Numbered from the stretch's first letter, positions 27,762 through 37,875 are shown. The stretch: 64,000 bases of DNA from Streptomyces triculaminicus (GCF_017349075.1 NZ_JAFMOF010000003.1:124001-188000); one strand, 5' to 3'. Translations and numbers: made by a program. Notes: generated by a model from the sequence alone, not told the origin.

Positions 27762-29462
27762 TCACCCGGTCAGCCGCGCCCGTGTCCCCCCGCCGCCGAA
27801 CGTGGCCGGCAGCAGCCCCGCCAGGACGACGCCGCCCAGCTCGGCGGAGCCGGCCACGTCCCGCTCGGCCAGGGCCCGCGCCGCCCCGGCCAGCTCCTTG
27901 GCGCGCAGCGCCGCCGTGACCGTCGTGGCCCCGGCGAGCTCTCGTCCGGCCGCCGCGAGGCGGGTCCGGGCCGGGCAGCCGACCGCGCCGCGGTGGGTGG
28001 CGACGTAGTCCTCGGCGGCGGCCACCTCGCCGCGCGCGGCGAGCACCGCGCGGGCGGCGAGGTCGGCCGGCGCGGTGCGGGTCAGCGCGTGCAGGCGGCG
28101 CAGCGCCGCCGAGGTGATGGCGCGGCCCTGGGCGAGGGCGACCTCGGCCGTGCGCAGGGAGGTCACGGCCCGGGCGGGGGAGCCCACGAGCAGCGCGGAG
28201 CGGGCCTCGGCGAGGGCGGCGTCGGCGAAGGCGAGGCGCTCGCGGGCCCGGGCGGGGTGGTCGGCGACGAGGTCGAGGGCGGGCCCGGCGCGGCAGCGGG
28301 CGAGGGCGGTGAGCGCGGCCTCGGCGGCGCCGACGCGCGGCGCGAGCGCGCGGGCCGCGGCCTCGGCGCGCTCCAGGATCAGGGCCGGGTCGGCTCTCAG
28401 GCCGCGCAGGCGGTCGAAGGCCTCGGACTCCGCGTCCAGGCGGCGGTTGGCGCTGGTGCAGCGGGAGCAGATCTCGTCGAGAGCCTGGCGCCGGACGTCG
28501 GCGTCCTCGTGCGGCGACTCGTCGAGGCGCAGGCGCAGCCGGAAGGCGTCGGCGAGCTCGCCCCGGGCGTAGGCGACGGCCTCCGCGAAGGGCCGGGTGG
28601 CCTGGGCGCCCCGGTGCGCGGTCGCGAAGACCATCTCCTCGGCGCTGGTGCGGACGGCTTCGTCGGTGGCGACGAGGTTCAGCGCGGCCTCCGCGTCCAG
28701 CTCCGGCAGCGGGGTGAGGGGCTGGGCCAGGCGGGCGAGCCCGGGTGGGGTGGTGGTGGCGAGCACGGGGCGGTCGCGGGTGACCCCGGCCCGGCGGCGC
28801 GCGGCCCGGCCGCGCCGGGTGCAGACGTAGATCCCGCCGACGCACAGCGCGGCGCCCCCGGCCACCGGCATCCAGGTGCCCCGTTCGCCGGGGACGAGCC
28901 CGTCGCCGCCGGGGTCGCGGCTGCCGGGGCGGATGGCGGGCGGGCGTACGGGCTCGCCGCGCAGGACGGCCGTGTAGCCGTCGGCGGCGCCGACGGCGGC
29001 CCCGGCCCAGTCGTGTTCGCGCACGGCGGGCGCGATGGCGATGGCGGCGACGCGGGCGAGCTGGTTCTTGCGGAGGCCGGAGTCCTTGTCGGCGGAGACG
29101 GCGAACATGCGCGGGTTGGTGGCGACGGCGAGCAGGAGCTCCTGGGGCCCGAGGCCGTTGCGGTCGGCGGTGGCGTCGGCCCACTTGGTGCCGGAGCGGC
29201 CGGAGAAGTCGTGGACGTAGATGACGTACAGCTGGATGTGGTGGGCGGCGTTGAGACGGTCGAGCGCCGCCTCGACCTGGCCGCGGCGGCGCCCGAGGGC
29301 GCCGACCGTGTCGGTGACGCGGCTCGTGGCGTCCAGGTCCAGCGGTGTGTCGGCGTGGGCGGGGGGCGGAGCCGGAAGCAGCAGGGCGCACAGCGCGAAG
29401 AAGGCGCTGACCATAGCCCAGCTCCGCGCCCCCGGCCCGTACCGCCACGAAAGCCGCGTCAC
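27762..29462 (-). CDS. TPM-domain (TLP18.3/Psb32/MOLO-1) secreted membrane protein
   Basis: The 566-residue protein has an N-terminal signal peptide (about 1-37, ending AHA), a TPM domain (about 45-165; VEAALDRLNAAHHIQLYVIYVHDFSG), a membrane helix (about 200-220), a long Ala/Arg-rich cytoplasmic helical region and a short Gly-rich tail (TFGGGGTRARL). The family is widespread in actinobacteria. Roles in membrane protein quality control are suggested, but none is established here. The start is a GTG with little ribosome site; an ATG at 29414 would leave a shorter signal peptide. Confidence 0.82.
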   Translation of the reverse strand: MTRLSWRYGPGARSWAMVSAFFALCALLLPAPPPAHADTPLDLDATSRVTDTVGALGRRRGQVEAALDRLNAAHHIQLYVIYVHDFSGRSGTKWADATADRNGLGPQELLLAVATNPRMFAVSADKDSGLRKNQLARVAAIAIAPAVREHDWAGAAVGAADGYTAVLRGEPVRPPAIRPGSRDPGGDGLVPGERGTWMPVAGGAALCVGGIYVCTRRGRAARRRAGVTRDRPVLATTTPPGLARLAQPLTPLPELDAEAALNLVATDEAVRTSAEEMVFATAHRGAQATRPFAEAVAYARGELADAFRLRLRLDESPHEDADVRRQALDEICSRCTSANRRLDAESEAFDRLRGLRADPALILERAEAAARALAPRVGAAEAALTALARCRAGPALDLVADHPARARERLAFADAALAEARSALLVGSPARAVTSLRTAEVALAQGRAITSAALRRLHALTRTAPADLAARAVLAARGEVAAAEDYVATHRGAVGCPARTRLAAAGRELAGATTVTAALRAKELAGAARALAERDVAGSAELGGVVLAGLLPATFGGGGTRARLTG

Positions 29463-29516
29463 ATTTTGGAGCGTATGACCGGAATGGCCGACCCGCTACC
29501 GGGAGGGCCCGAGCTA

Positions 29517-30296
29517 CTACGGAGCGTGTTCGGCTCCCCGGCGGCGGATCTTGTTCCCCAGCCAGACCAGCGGATCGTAGGACCGGTCGACGACCCGTTC
29601 CTTCAGCGGGATCAGCGCATTGTCCGTGATCTTGATGTGTTCGGGGCAGACCTCCGAGCAGCACTTGGTGATGTTGCAGTACCCCAGCCCGTGGTCCTCG
29701 CGCGCCCCGCGCCGCCGGTCGAGGCCCTCCTCGGCCGCCGCGTCCAGCGGGTGCATGTCCAGCTCGGCCACGCGCATCAGGAAGCGCGGCCCGGCGAAGG
29801 CCGTCTTGTTCTCCTCGTGGTCACGCACCACATGGCAGGTGTCCTGGCACAGGAAGCACTCGATGCACTTACGGAACTCCTGCACCCGGCCCACGTCCTC
29901 CTGGTGCATCCGGTACTCGCCGGGCTTGAGGTGCGCGGGCGGCACGAACGACGGCACCTCGCGGGCCTTGGCGTAGTTGTACGACACGTCCGTCACCAGG
30001 TCCCGTACGACCGGGAACGCCCGCATCGGCGTCACCGTGATCGTCTCGGCCGGGTCGAAGACCGACATCCGGGTCATGCACATCAGTCTCGGCCGGCCGT
30101 TGATCTCCGCGCTGCACGAGCCGCACTTGCCCGCCTTGCAGTTCCAGCGCACGGCCATGTCGGGCGCGGCCGTGGCCTGCAGACGGTGGATGATGTCGAG
30201 GACGACCTCGCCCTCGTTGACGGTGACCTCGTAGTCGACGAGACCGCCGCCGTCCGCATCGCCCCGCCACACCTTGAAGCGGGCCTGATAACTCAT
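29517..30296 (-). CDS. sdhB: Succinate dehydrogenase/fumarate reductase iron-sulfur subunit
   Basis: The 259-residue subunit carries three clusters: plant-type [2Fe-2S] (WNCKAGKCGSC and a later Cys in LMCM), then [4Fe-4S] and [3Fe-4S] ligands in CIECFLCQDTCH and CCSEVCPEH. It passes electrons from the flavoprotein to the membrane anchor. The ATG overlaps the sdhA stop (ATGA), so the two are translationally coupled. The gene is last in the operon anchor-sdhA-sdhB, the Sdh1-type order of mycobacteria. Confidence 0.94.
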   Translation of the reverse strand: MSYQARFKVWRGDADGGGLVDYEVTVNEGEVVLDIIHRLQATAAPDMAVRWNCKAGKCGSCSAEINGRPRLMCMTRMSVFDPAETITVTPMRAFPVVRDLVTDVSYNYAKAREVPSFVPPAHLKPGEYRMHQEDVGRVQEFRKCIECFLCQDTCHVVRDHEENKTAFAGPRFLMRVAELDMHPLDAAAEEGLDRRRGAREDHGLGYCNITKCCSEVCPEHIKITDNALIPLKERVVDRSYDPLVWLGNKIRRRGAEHAP

Positions 30297-32257
30297 GACG
30301 TGAGCTCCTCGTCGGTCAGGTACTTCCTCAGCTCTTCCTTCTCGAAGAGCTCCAGCAGATCGCCCCTGATCGGCGGCGTCTCCAGGCGCTCCAGCCGGAT
30401 CAGCCCGAGGACCGAGTCGGCGGCGGCGGGCTCGGCGGACTCGTCGGCCAGCCGGCAGACCAGGTTGACCCGCCGCCAGCGCCGGTCCATCCCCGGATGG
30501 TCGTCGCGGGTGTGCCCGCCCCGGCTCTCCTCGCGCTCCAGCGCCGCCCGCGCCACGCACTCGCTGACCAGCAGCATGTTGCGCAGGTCCAGGGCCAGGT
30601 GCCAGCCGGGGTTGAACTGCCGGTGCCCCTCCACGCCCGCCCGCCGGGCCCGCGCCCGCAGCCCGGCCAGGCGGTGCAGGGCCTCCTCCATCTCGCTCGC
30701 CCTGCGGATGATGCCGACCAGGTCGCCCATGGCCTGCTGCAGCTCCTGGTGCAGGGTGTACGGGTTCTCGGCCACGCCCCCGGAGGCGTTCCCGGCGGCC
30801 TCCGCGCCGAACGGGCGCAGCGCCTCCGCCTCGGCCAGCTCGATGTCCGCCTCCGCCACCGCGGGCGCCGCACCGGTGGCGAAGGCGGCCGCGTAGCGGG
30901 CCGCGTGCAGCCCGGCGCGCCGGCCGAAGACCAGCAGGTCGGAGAGGGAGTTGCCGCCCAGCCGGTTGGAGCCGTGCATGCCGCCCGCGACCTCGCCGGC
31001 CGCGAACAGCCCCGGCACCCCGACGGCCGCCGCCGTGTCCGGGTCGACCTCGACGCCGCCCATCACGTAGTGGCAGGTCGGGCCGACCTCCATGGGTTCG
31101 GCCGTGATGTCGACGTCCGCCAGCTCCTTGAACTGGTGGTGCATCGAGGGCAGCTTGCGCTGGATCGCCTCGGCGGACATCCGGGTGGAGACGTCCAGGA
31201 ACACCCCGCCGTGCGGGGAGCCCCGCCCGGCCTTGACCTCGGCGTTGATGGCCCGTGCCACCTCGTCGCGGGGGAGCAGCTCGGGCGGGCGGCGGTTGTG
31301 GTCGGGGTCGGTGTACCAGCGGTCGCCCTCGGCCTCGGACTCCGCGTACTTCTCCTTGAAGACGTCCGGGACGTAGTCGAACATGAACCGCTTGCCGTCG
31401 CTGTTGCGCAGCACCCCGCCGTCGCCGCGGACGGACTCGGTGACCAGGATGCCCTTGACGGACGGCGGCCAGACCATGCCCGTGGGGTGGAACTGCACGA
31501 ACTCCATGTTGATCAGCCGGGCCCCGGCCAGCAGCGCCAGCGCGTGCCCGTCGCCGGTGTACTCCCAGGAGTTCGAGGTCACCTTGAACGACTTGCCGAT
31601 GCCGCCGGTGGCCAGCACCACGGACGGCGCCTCGAGCACGAAGAACCGCCCGGACTCGCGCTCGTAGCCGAAGACCCCGGAGACCCTGCCGCCCGCGGCG
31701 GAGCCGCTCTTGGACGGGGCCTTGAGCACACGGGTGACCGTGCACTCCTGGAAGACCTTCAGCCGGGCCTCGTAGTCGCCGTACTCCCGCTCGTCCTCCT
31801 GCTGCAGCGAGACGATCTTCTGCTGGAGGGTGCGGATCAGCTCCAGGCCCGTACGGTCGCCCACGTGCGCGAGGCGGGGGTACTCATGGCCGCCGAAGTT
31901 GCGCTGCGAGATCCTCCCGTCGGGCGTGCGGTCGAAGACCGCGCCCCAGGTCTCCAGCTCCCACACCCGGTCGGGGGCCTCCTGCGCGTGCAGCTCGGCC
32001 ATCCGCCAGTTGTTGAGGAACTTGCCGCCGCGCATCGTGTCGCGGAAGTGCACCTGCCAGTCGTCGTTGCTGTTGACGTTGCCCATGGAGGCGGCGATGC
32101 CGCCCTCCGCCATCACCGTGTGCGCCTTGCCGAACAGCGACTTGCAGATCACCGCGCAGCGCAGCCCCTGCTCGCGGGCCTCGATGGCGGCGCGCAGCCC
32201 GGCGCCCCCCGCGCCCACCACGACCACGTCCCAGGCCTGCCGGTCCACCCGTGTCAT
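30293..32257 (-). CDS. sdhA: Succinate dehydrogenase/fumarate reductase flavoprotein subunit
   Basis: The 654-residue catalytic subunit oxidises succinate to fumarate. It has the FAD-binding VVVVGAGGAGLRAA at 9-22, the flavin-attachment region KAHTVMAEGGIAAS (His likely bound to FAD), and the substrate-site segment VQFHPTG. Length is typical of the Sdh1/non-classical type, longer than the usual 580-590. AGGAGG precedes the ATG at 32257. It is the middle gene of a three-gene operon, 11 bp after the anchor gene. Confidence 0.94.
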   Translation of the reverse strand: MTRVDRQAWDVVVVGAGGAGLRAAIEAREQGLRCAVICKSLFGKAHTVMAEGGIAASMGNVNSNDDWQVHFRDTMRGGKFLNNWRMAELHAQEAPDRVWELETWGAVFDRTPDGRISQRNFGGHEYPRLAHVGDRTGLELIRTLQQKIVSLQQEDEREYGDYEARLKVFQECTVTRVLKAPSKSGSAAGGRVSGVFGYERESGRFFVLEAPSVVLATGGIGKSFKVTSNSWEYTGDGHALALLAGARLINMEFVQFHPTGMVWPPSVKGILVTESVRGDGGVLRNSDGKRFMFDYVPDVFKEKYAESEAEGDRWYTDPDHNRRPPELLPRDEVARAINAEVKAGRGSPHGGVFLDVSTRMSAEAIQRKLPSMHHQFKELADVDITAEPMEVGPTCHYVMGGVEVDPDTAAAVGVPGLFAAGEVAGGMHGSNRLGGNSLSDLLVFGRRAGLHAARYAAAFATGAAPAVAEADIELAEAEALRPFGAEAAGNASGGVAENPYTLHQELQQAMGDLVGIIRRASEMEEALHRLAGLRARARRAGVEGHRQFNPGWHLALDLRNMLLVSECVARAALEREESRGGHTRDDHPGMDRRWRRVNLVCRLADESAEPAAADSVLGLIRLERLETPPIRGDLLELFEKEELRKYLTDEELTS

Positions 32258-32268
32258 CAGTAGGCCTC

Positions 32269-33108
32269 CTAGAAGAAGCGCGGATCGTCGAAGGCGCCAC
32301 TGGCGACCAGATAGACATAGAGATCGGCGACCGCCACGCTCACCAGGGACGCCCAGGCGAGCTGCATGTGACGGGCGTTCAGGACGCTCACCCACGTCCA
32401 CATGCGGTAGCGCACCGGGTGCTTGGAGAACGTGCGCAGCCGCCCGCCGACGATGTGCCGGCAGGAGTGGCAGGAGAGGGTGTACGCCCAGATCAGCGCG
32501 ATGTTGGCGAGCATCACCAGGGTGCCCAGGCCCATGTGGCCCCACGCGCCGTTCTCGTCGCGGAAGCCCAGCGCCGCGTCGTAGGTGAGCACCCCGGCCA
32601 CCAGCACCGCGAAGTAGAAGAAGTAGCGGTGGATGTTCTGCAGGACCAGCGGGAAGCGGCTCTCGCCGGAGTACTTCGCGTGCGGCTCGGGCACCGCGCA
32701 GGCCGGGGGCGAGGCCCAGAAGCCCCGGTAGTAGGCCTTGCGGTAGTAGTAGCAGGTCAGCCGGAAGCCCAGCGGGAAGATCAGCACCAGCAGGGCGGGC
32801 GACAGGGCCCACCACGAGCCGACGATCTCCCAGTCGGCGCCGCCGGGCATGTCCGCGCAGTTCTCCGCGAGGCAGGGCGAGTAGAAGGGCGAGACGTAGG
32901 GGGCGGCGTAGTAGTCGCTGCCCGCGAAGGCCCGCCAGGTGGAGTAGACGATGAACGCCAGCAGGCCGGCCGCCGTGGCGGCGGGCTGCAGCCACCAGCG
33001 GTCGCGGCGCAGGTGGCGGGCCGGGATCGCGGCGCGCGTGGCGTGGTGGACGCCGCGCGCGGAGCGATCCCCGGCCGCGGAGGTATCGGGTTCGGTTCCA
33101 GTGGCCAA
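32269..33108 (-). CDS. sdhC: Sdh1-type membrane anchor of succinate dehydrogenase
   Basis: The 279-residue protein has about five membrane helices (near residues 40-60, 98-120, 160-180, 193-215 and 245-270) and replaces the usual SdhC plus SdhD pair. It holds the quinone site of complex II. A CHSCRH motif at 213-218 is notable because the mycobacterial Sdh1 anchor is reported to hold a Rieske-like [2Fe-2S] cluster. The start is a TTG at 33108 with GGAG about 8 nt upstream. It is the first gene of the operon. Confidence 0.88.
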   Translation of the reverse strand: MATGTEPDTSAAGDRSARGVHHATRAAIPARHLRRDRWWLQPAATAAGLLAFIVYSTWRAFAGSDYYAAPYVSPFYSPCLAENCADMPGGADWEIVGSWWALSPALLVLIFPLGFRLTCYYYRKAYYRGFWASPPACAVPEPHAKYSGESRFPLVLQNIHRYFFYFAVLVAGVLTYDAALGFRDENGAWGHMGLGTLVMLANIALIWAYTLSCHSCRHIVGGRLRTFSKHPVRYRMWTWVSVLNARHMQLAWASLVSVAVADLYVYLVASGAFDDPRFF

Positions 33109-33160
33109 GAGGGACTCCGGTGAGGAGTGGGACGAAGGGGGACGCCGCTGCCGGGAGCGG

Positions 33161-33451
33161 TCAGGGGGCGTGCCCGCGGGAGCCGAGGCCCTCGTCCTCC
33201 GCGTCCTTCCACAGCGAGGCGTCGTACGGGGCGTCGGGGATCAGCACCATGGCCTGCCGGGACGCGCCGGCGGGGCGGGCCGCGCCGTTGCCACGCAGAA
33301 GGGCGACGCTCTCGCGCAGATGTCCGGCATCCGTGCGGACCCGCCGCACCTCCAGGCCGCCTTTGCCCAGCCGCTGCTCCAGCCGGCGGATCGAGCGGTC
33401 CATATCGTCGAGACAGCGCTGAATGGTGGTCAGTTCATCTTCAACGGACAT
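33161..33451 (-). CDS. Small conserved hypothetical protein
   Basis: The 96-residue protein begins with an amphipathic, coiled-coil-like helix (MSVEDELTTIQRCLDDMDRS, RRLEQRLG, through about residue 50) and ends in a charged tail. I recognise no named family. It sits 53 bp upstream of the sdh operon on the same strand and may be its first gene, though no Sdh role is known. GGAAGG precedes the ATG at 33451. Confidence 0.7.
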   Translation of the reverse strand: MSVEDELTTIQRCLDDMDRSIRRLEQRLGKGGLEVRRVRTDAGHLRESVALLRGNGAARPAGASRQAMVLIPDAPYDASLWKDAEDEGLGSRGHAP

Positions 33452-33732
33452 GATGTGGCCTTCCGCTTCGGCGATTGCGGGTGGCGCCCGGTCATGCGAC
33501 AGAGAGTGTCGCGCGTCACACCCCTCGAGGGGAAGATAGCCGTCGGGATCAGGCCTTCGGGGGAACGCGCTCGCGTGGCGCCGCCGGCCGCCGATCGTTC
33601 CCCCAGGTGGGTGGCGTGGCCGCGAGCGGCGACGTGTCGGCATGTCTTCGAGCGGGCTCTCGCCTTCAGTGGGCGGCAACACCGGCAGCACACACGGCAC
33701 GGGCGGTGGACGCCCGGCGGAGGTGGCACCCC

Positions 33733-35763
33733 ATGTCGTCCATGCCCACGCGGCGCACCCGCCGCTTCGCCGTTCTCGTCACGGCGGCGGCGCTGCTGCC
33801 CCTGCCCGTGCTGGCCGGCTGCTCCGGCGGGGGCGACGCCGGCGGGGGCGACGACGCCCCGGCCGTGGCCCAGGACATCGGCGCCGCCCCCCGCGCCAAG
33901 GTCGCCGACCGGGGCACCCTGAACTGGGGCGTGGACGCGCTGCCCGCCACCTACAACACCTTCCAGACCGACGCGGACGCCGCCGGCCACCGGGTCGCGG
34001 GGGCCGTGCTGCCCACCCTGTTCACCCTGGACGGCCGCGGCCGCCCGCGCCGCGACCCCGACTACCTGGCGTCCGCCGAGGTCAAGCAGCGCGAGCCCCG
34101 CCAGGTCGTGGTCTACCGGCTCAACCCCAAGGCCGTCTGGAGCGACGGCACCGCCGTCACCGCGGCCGACTTCGAGGCCCAGTGGAAGGCGCTGCGCGGC
34201 AAGGACAGCGCCTTCTGGGCCGCGCACCACGCCGGCTACGACCGCATCGACCGGGTCGAGCGCGGGGCCACCGAGCGGGAGGTCAAGGTCACCTTCGCCA
34301 AGAACTACGCCGACTGGACCTCGCTGTTCACCCCGCTCTACCCCAGGTCGGTCATGGGCACCCCCGCCGCCTTCAACGACGCCTCGCGCAAGCAGCCGCC
34401 GCTCGCCGCCGGCCCCTTCACGGTCGGCTCCCGCGACGACGAACAGGGCAAGCTGACGCTCGTACGCAACCCCCGGTGGTGGGGGGACAAGGCCAAGCTG
34501 GACCGCCTGGTGCTGCGGGCCGTGCCGCGCGACAAGCGCGTCGAGGCGCTGGCGACCGGCCGGCTCGACATCGCCGAGATCAACCCCGGCGCCGCCGAAC
34601 GCATCACGAAGGCGAACGCCGCGAAGAAGAAGGACCGGTCCGACAAGGGCCGGCAGCCGAGCTCCGGCGCCCCGTCCGTCGGCGGCGACAAGAGCGACAA
34701 CAAGAGCGGCAACGGGAGCGACAGCAAGGGCGACAAGCCCCGCGCCGCCGACGCGACGGCCCTGCGCGGCCTGGTCGTCCGCCGTTCCCTGGAGCCCGCC
34801 TACACCCAGCTCGCGCTCAACGGCGCCTCCGGCCCGCTCGCCGACGAGCGCGTACGCCGAGCGATCGCCCGCGCCGTGGACCGCAAGGCCATCGCCGAGT
34901 ACGTGCTCAAGCCGCTGGGGCTGCCCGTCGCGCCCCCCGGCAGCCACGTCCTGGTCGCCGGGCAGCCCGGCTACTCGGACACGAGCTCCGCCATCGGCTC
35001 CCTCGACCCCAAGGCCGCCCAGGCCCTCCTCGCCGACGCCGGCTGGAAGGAGGGGCACGGCGCGGCCCCGCAGAAGAAGGCCGTGGGCAGCCTGCCCGCC
35101 GTCCCGCTGGCCAGCCGGACGGCCGCGGACGGGCACAGCGCCCAGCCGGACGAGGGCGAGGCCGACCGGCCCGACGGCACGGACGGCAAGGGCGCCCGCG
35201 ACACCGGCGGCAAGGCCATGGCCGGCCCGGCGCGCTACAAGGACGGCAAGAAGCTGATGCTCCGCTTCGTCCTGCCCAAGGGCGCCGGCGGCGAGCCGCT
35301 GCGGGCCGTGGGCGAGCGGATCGCCCGCCAGCTCGACGCCATCGGCATCCGCACGGAGATCGTCAAGGTCGACGACGCGAGCTTCTTCAAGGACCACATC
35401 GCCTCCGGCGACTTCGACCTGGCCCTCTACGGCTGGCCCACCGGCGCCTACCCCGCCACCGACGCCCGGCCGATCTTCGCCAAGCCCCAGCCGGCGGCCG
35501 ACGGCTCGCTGATCGTCGAACAGAACTACACCCGCGTCGGCACGGACCAGATCGACCGGCTGTTCGACCAGGCCTCGAGCGAGCTGGACCCGGAGGTCTC
35601 CCACGACCTGATGGCCCGGGCCGACGCCCGGATCTGGGCGGTGGCCGCGGCCATCCCGCTCTACCAGCGCCCGGAGCTGGTGGGCACCCGCAGGAAGGTG
35701 GCCAACGCCGGCGCCTTCGGACTGGCGACCCCGCGCTACCAGGACCTCGGATTCCTGCGCTGA
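33733..35763 (+). CDS. LpqW-like ABC-transporter family substrate-binding lipoprotein
   Basis: The 676-residue protein has a lipoprotein signal with lipobox LAGC (Cys at about 32) and the extracellular solute-binding family 5 fold, as in oligopeptide-binding proteins. It lacks its own permease genes. The nearest named homologue type is mycobacterial LpqW. It carries two disordered charged inserts: Lys/Ser/Gly-rich at about 296-337 and Asp/Gly-rich at about 445-495. Ligand unknown. GGAGGTGG precedes the ATG. Confidence 0.85.
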   Translation: MSSMPTRRTRRFAVLVTAAALLPLPVLAGCSGGGDAGGGDDAPAVAQDIGAAPRAKVADRGTLNWGVDALPATYNTFQTDADAAGHRVAGAVLPTLFTLDGRGRPRRDPDYLASAEVKQREPRQVVVYRLNPKAVWSDGTAVTAADFEAQWKALRGKDSAFWAAHHAGYDRIDRVERGATEREVKVTFAKNYADWTSLFTPLYPRSVMGTPAAFNDASRKQPPLAAGPFTVGSRDDEQGKLTLVRNPRWWGDKAKLDRLVLRAVPRDKRVEALATGRLDIAEINPGAAERITKANAAKKKDRSDKGRQPSSGAPSVGGDKSDNKSGNGSDSKGDKPRAADATALRGLVVRRSLEPAYTQLALNGASGPLADERVRRAIARAVDRKAIAEYVLKPLGLPVAPPGSHVLVAGQPGYSDTSSAIGSLDPKAAQALLADAGWKEGHGAAPQKKAVGSLPAVPLASRTAADGHSAQPDEGEADRPDGTDGKGARDTGGKAMAGPARYKDGKKLMLRFVLPKGAGGEPLRAVGERIARQLDAIGIRTEIVKVDDASFFKDHIASGDFDLALYGWPTGAYPATDARPIFAKPQPAADGSLIVEQNYTRVGTDQIDRLFDQASSELDPEVSHDLMARADARIWAVAAAIPLYQRPELVGTRRKVANAGAFGLATPRYQDLGFLR

Positions 35764-35939
35764 AGCCCCTGATCGATACGGTATAACCGCAGGTCACACA
35801 GTGTGCTCACGGCCCTGGGCGGCCGAATGCGGCGGCGCCCCGTACCATGGAAGAGGCCGCGGCGTGATTCTGCCCGGCAGGGCGCGCGTGCCGGACCGTA
35901 CGCGCCGCCATCCACGATTCCGGGAGAAGCGCCGCCAGT

Positions 35940-37844
35940 ATGCCCACGCGCCACGACATTCGTAACGTCGCCATCGTCGCCCACGTCGACCACGGCAAGA
36001 CGACCATCGTCGACGCCATGCTCAAGCAGGCCGGCGCCTTCGCCGCCCACCAGCTCGACTCCGTCGACGACCGGGTCATGGACTCGAACGACCTGGAGCG
36101 CGAGAAGGGCATCACGATCCTCGCCAAGAACACGGCGGTGAAGTACCACCCCAAGGACGGCGGCGAGCCGATCACCATCAACATCATCGACACCCCCGGC
36201 CACGCCGACTTCGGTGGCGAGGTCGAGCGCGGTCTGTCGATGGTGGACGCGGTCGTGCTGCTGGTGGACGCCTCCGAGGGCCCGCTGCCGCAGACCCGCT
36301 TCGTGCTGCGCAAGGCGCTCGCCAAGCGGATGCCGGTCATCCTGTGCATCAACAAGACCGACCGCCCCGACTCCCGGATCGACGAGGTCGTCAACGAGAC
36401 GTACGACCTCTTCCTCGACCTGGACGCCGACGAGGACCAGATCGAGTTCCCGATCGTCTACGCCTGCGGCCGTGACGGCGTCGCCTCGCTGACCAAGCCG
36501 GAGGACGGCACCGTCCCCGCGGACAGCACCAACCTGGAGCCGTTCTTCTCCACCATCCTGGAGCACGTCCCGGCCCCGACGTTCGAGGAGGAGGCGCCGC
36601 TCCAGGCGCACGTCACCAACCTCGACGCCGACAACTTCCTCGGCCGTATCGCGCTGCTCCGCGTCGAGCAGGGCGAGCTGCGCAAGGGCCAGACCGTCGC
36701 GTGGATCAAGCGTGACGGCACGGTCTCCAGCGTCCGCATCACCGAGCTGATGATGACCGAGGCCCTCACCCGCAGGCCCGCCGAGGTGGCCGGCCCGGGT
36801 GACATCTGCGCCGTCGCCGGTATCCCCGACATCATGATCGGCGAGACCCTGGCCGACCCGGAGAACCCGATCGCGCTGCCGCTGATCACGGTCGACGAGC
36901 CGGCGATCTCCATGACCATCGGCACCAACACCTCGCCGCTGGTCGGCCGTGGTGGCACGGGCAAGGGCGCGGACGCCAAGTCCGCGGTCAAGGACCGCAA
37001 GGTCACCGCCCGCCAGGTCAAGGACCGTCTGGACCGCGAGCTGGTCGGTAACGTCTCGCTGCGAGTCCTGGACACCGAGCGCCCCGACGCCTGGGAGGTG
37101 CAGGGTCGTGGTGAGCTGGCGCTGGCCATCCTGGTCGAGCAGATGCGCCGCGAGGGCTTCGAGATGACCATCGGCAAGCCGCAGGTCGTCACCAAGCAGG
37201 TCGACGGCAAGACCTACGAGCCGGTCGAGCGCCTCACGGTCGACGTGCCCGAGGAGCACATGGGCGCGGTCACGCAGCTCATGGGCACCCGCAAGGGCCG
37301 CATGGACAACATGTCCAACCACGGCTCCGGCTGGGTCCGCATGGAGTTCGTCGTCCCGTCCCGTGGCCTGATCGGCTTCCGTACGGAGTTCCTGACGAAC
37401 ACCCGCGGCACCGGCATCGCCCACTCCATCCACGAGGGCCACGAGCCGTGGTTCGGCGAGCTGAAGACCCGTAACAACGGCTCCCTGGTCGCCGACCGCG
37501 CCGGTGCCGTCACCGCCTTCGCGATGACGAACCTCCAGGAGCGCGGCGTGCTCTTCACCGACCCGGGCACCGAGGTGTACGAGGGCATGATCGTCGGCGA
37601 GAACTCCCGCGCCGACGACATGGACGTCAACATCACCAAGGAGAAGAAGCTCACCAACATGCGCTCTTCTTCCGCCGACTCCTTCGAGGCGATCGTCCCG
37701 CCGCGCAAGCTGTCGCTGGAGCAGTCCCTGGAGTTCTGCCGCGACGACGAGTGCGTCGAGGTGACCCCGGAGGCGGTCCGCATCCGCAAGGTCGTCCTGG
37801 ACCAGAAGGAGCGCGGCCGCACCGCTTCCCGCGCCAAGCGCTGA
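35940..37844 (+). CDS. typA: Ribosome-associated translational GTPase TypA/BipA
   Basis: The 634-residue protein has the elongation-factor G domain: AHVDHGKTT at 14-22, DTPGHADFGGEVER at about 86-99 and NKTD, then domains II, III and V and the TypA-specific C-terminal domain. BipA helps 50S assembly and stress adaptation. Length is slightly above the usual 610. It is monocistronic, ending at a hairpin. Confidence 0.96.
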   Translation: MPTRHDIRNVAIVAHVDHGKTTIVDAMLKQAGAFAAHQLDSVDDRVMDSNDLEREKGITILAKNTAVKYHPKDGGEPITINIIDTPGHADFGGEVERGLSMVDAVVLLVDASEGPLPQTRFVLRKALAKRMPVILCINKTDRPDSRIDEVVNETYDLFLDLDADEDQIEFPIVYACGRDGVASLTKPEDGTVPADSTNLEPFFSTILEHVPAPTFEEEAPLQAHVTNLDADNFLGRIALLRVEQGELRKGQTVAWIKRDGTVSSVRITELMMTEALTRRPAEVAGPGDICAVAGIPDIMIGETLADPENPIALPLITVDEPAISMTIGTNTSPLVGRGGTGKGADAKSAVKDRKVTARQVKDRLDRELVGNVSLRVLDTERPDAWEVQGRGELALAILVEQMRREGFEMTIGKPQVVTKQVDGKTYEPVERLTVDVPEEHMGAVTQLMGTRKGRMDNMSNHGSGWVRMEFVVPSRGLIGFRTEFLTNTRGTGIAHSIHEGHEPWFGELKTRNNGSLVADRAGAVTAFAMTNLQERGVLFTDPGTEVYEGMIVGENSRADDMDVNITKEKKLTNMRSSSADSFEAIVPPRKLSLEQSLEFCRDDECVEVTPEAVRIRKVVLDQKERGRTASRAKR

Positions 37845-37875
37845 CCTATTCCGGCCAAGCGCTGACCCTTTCCGC

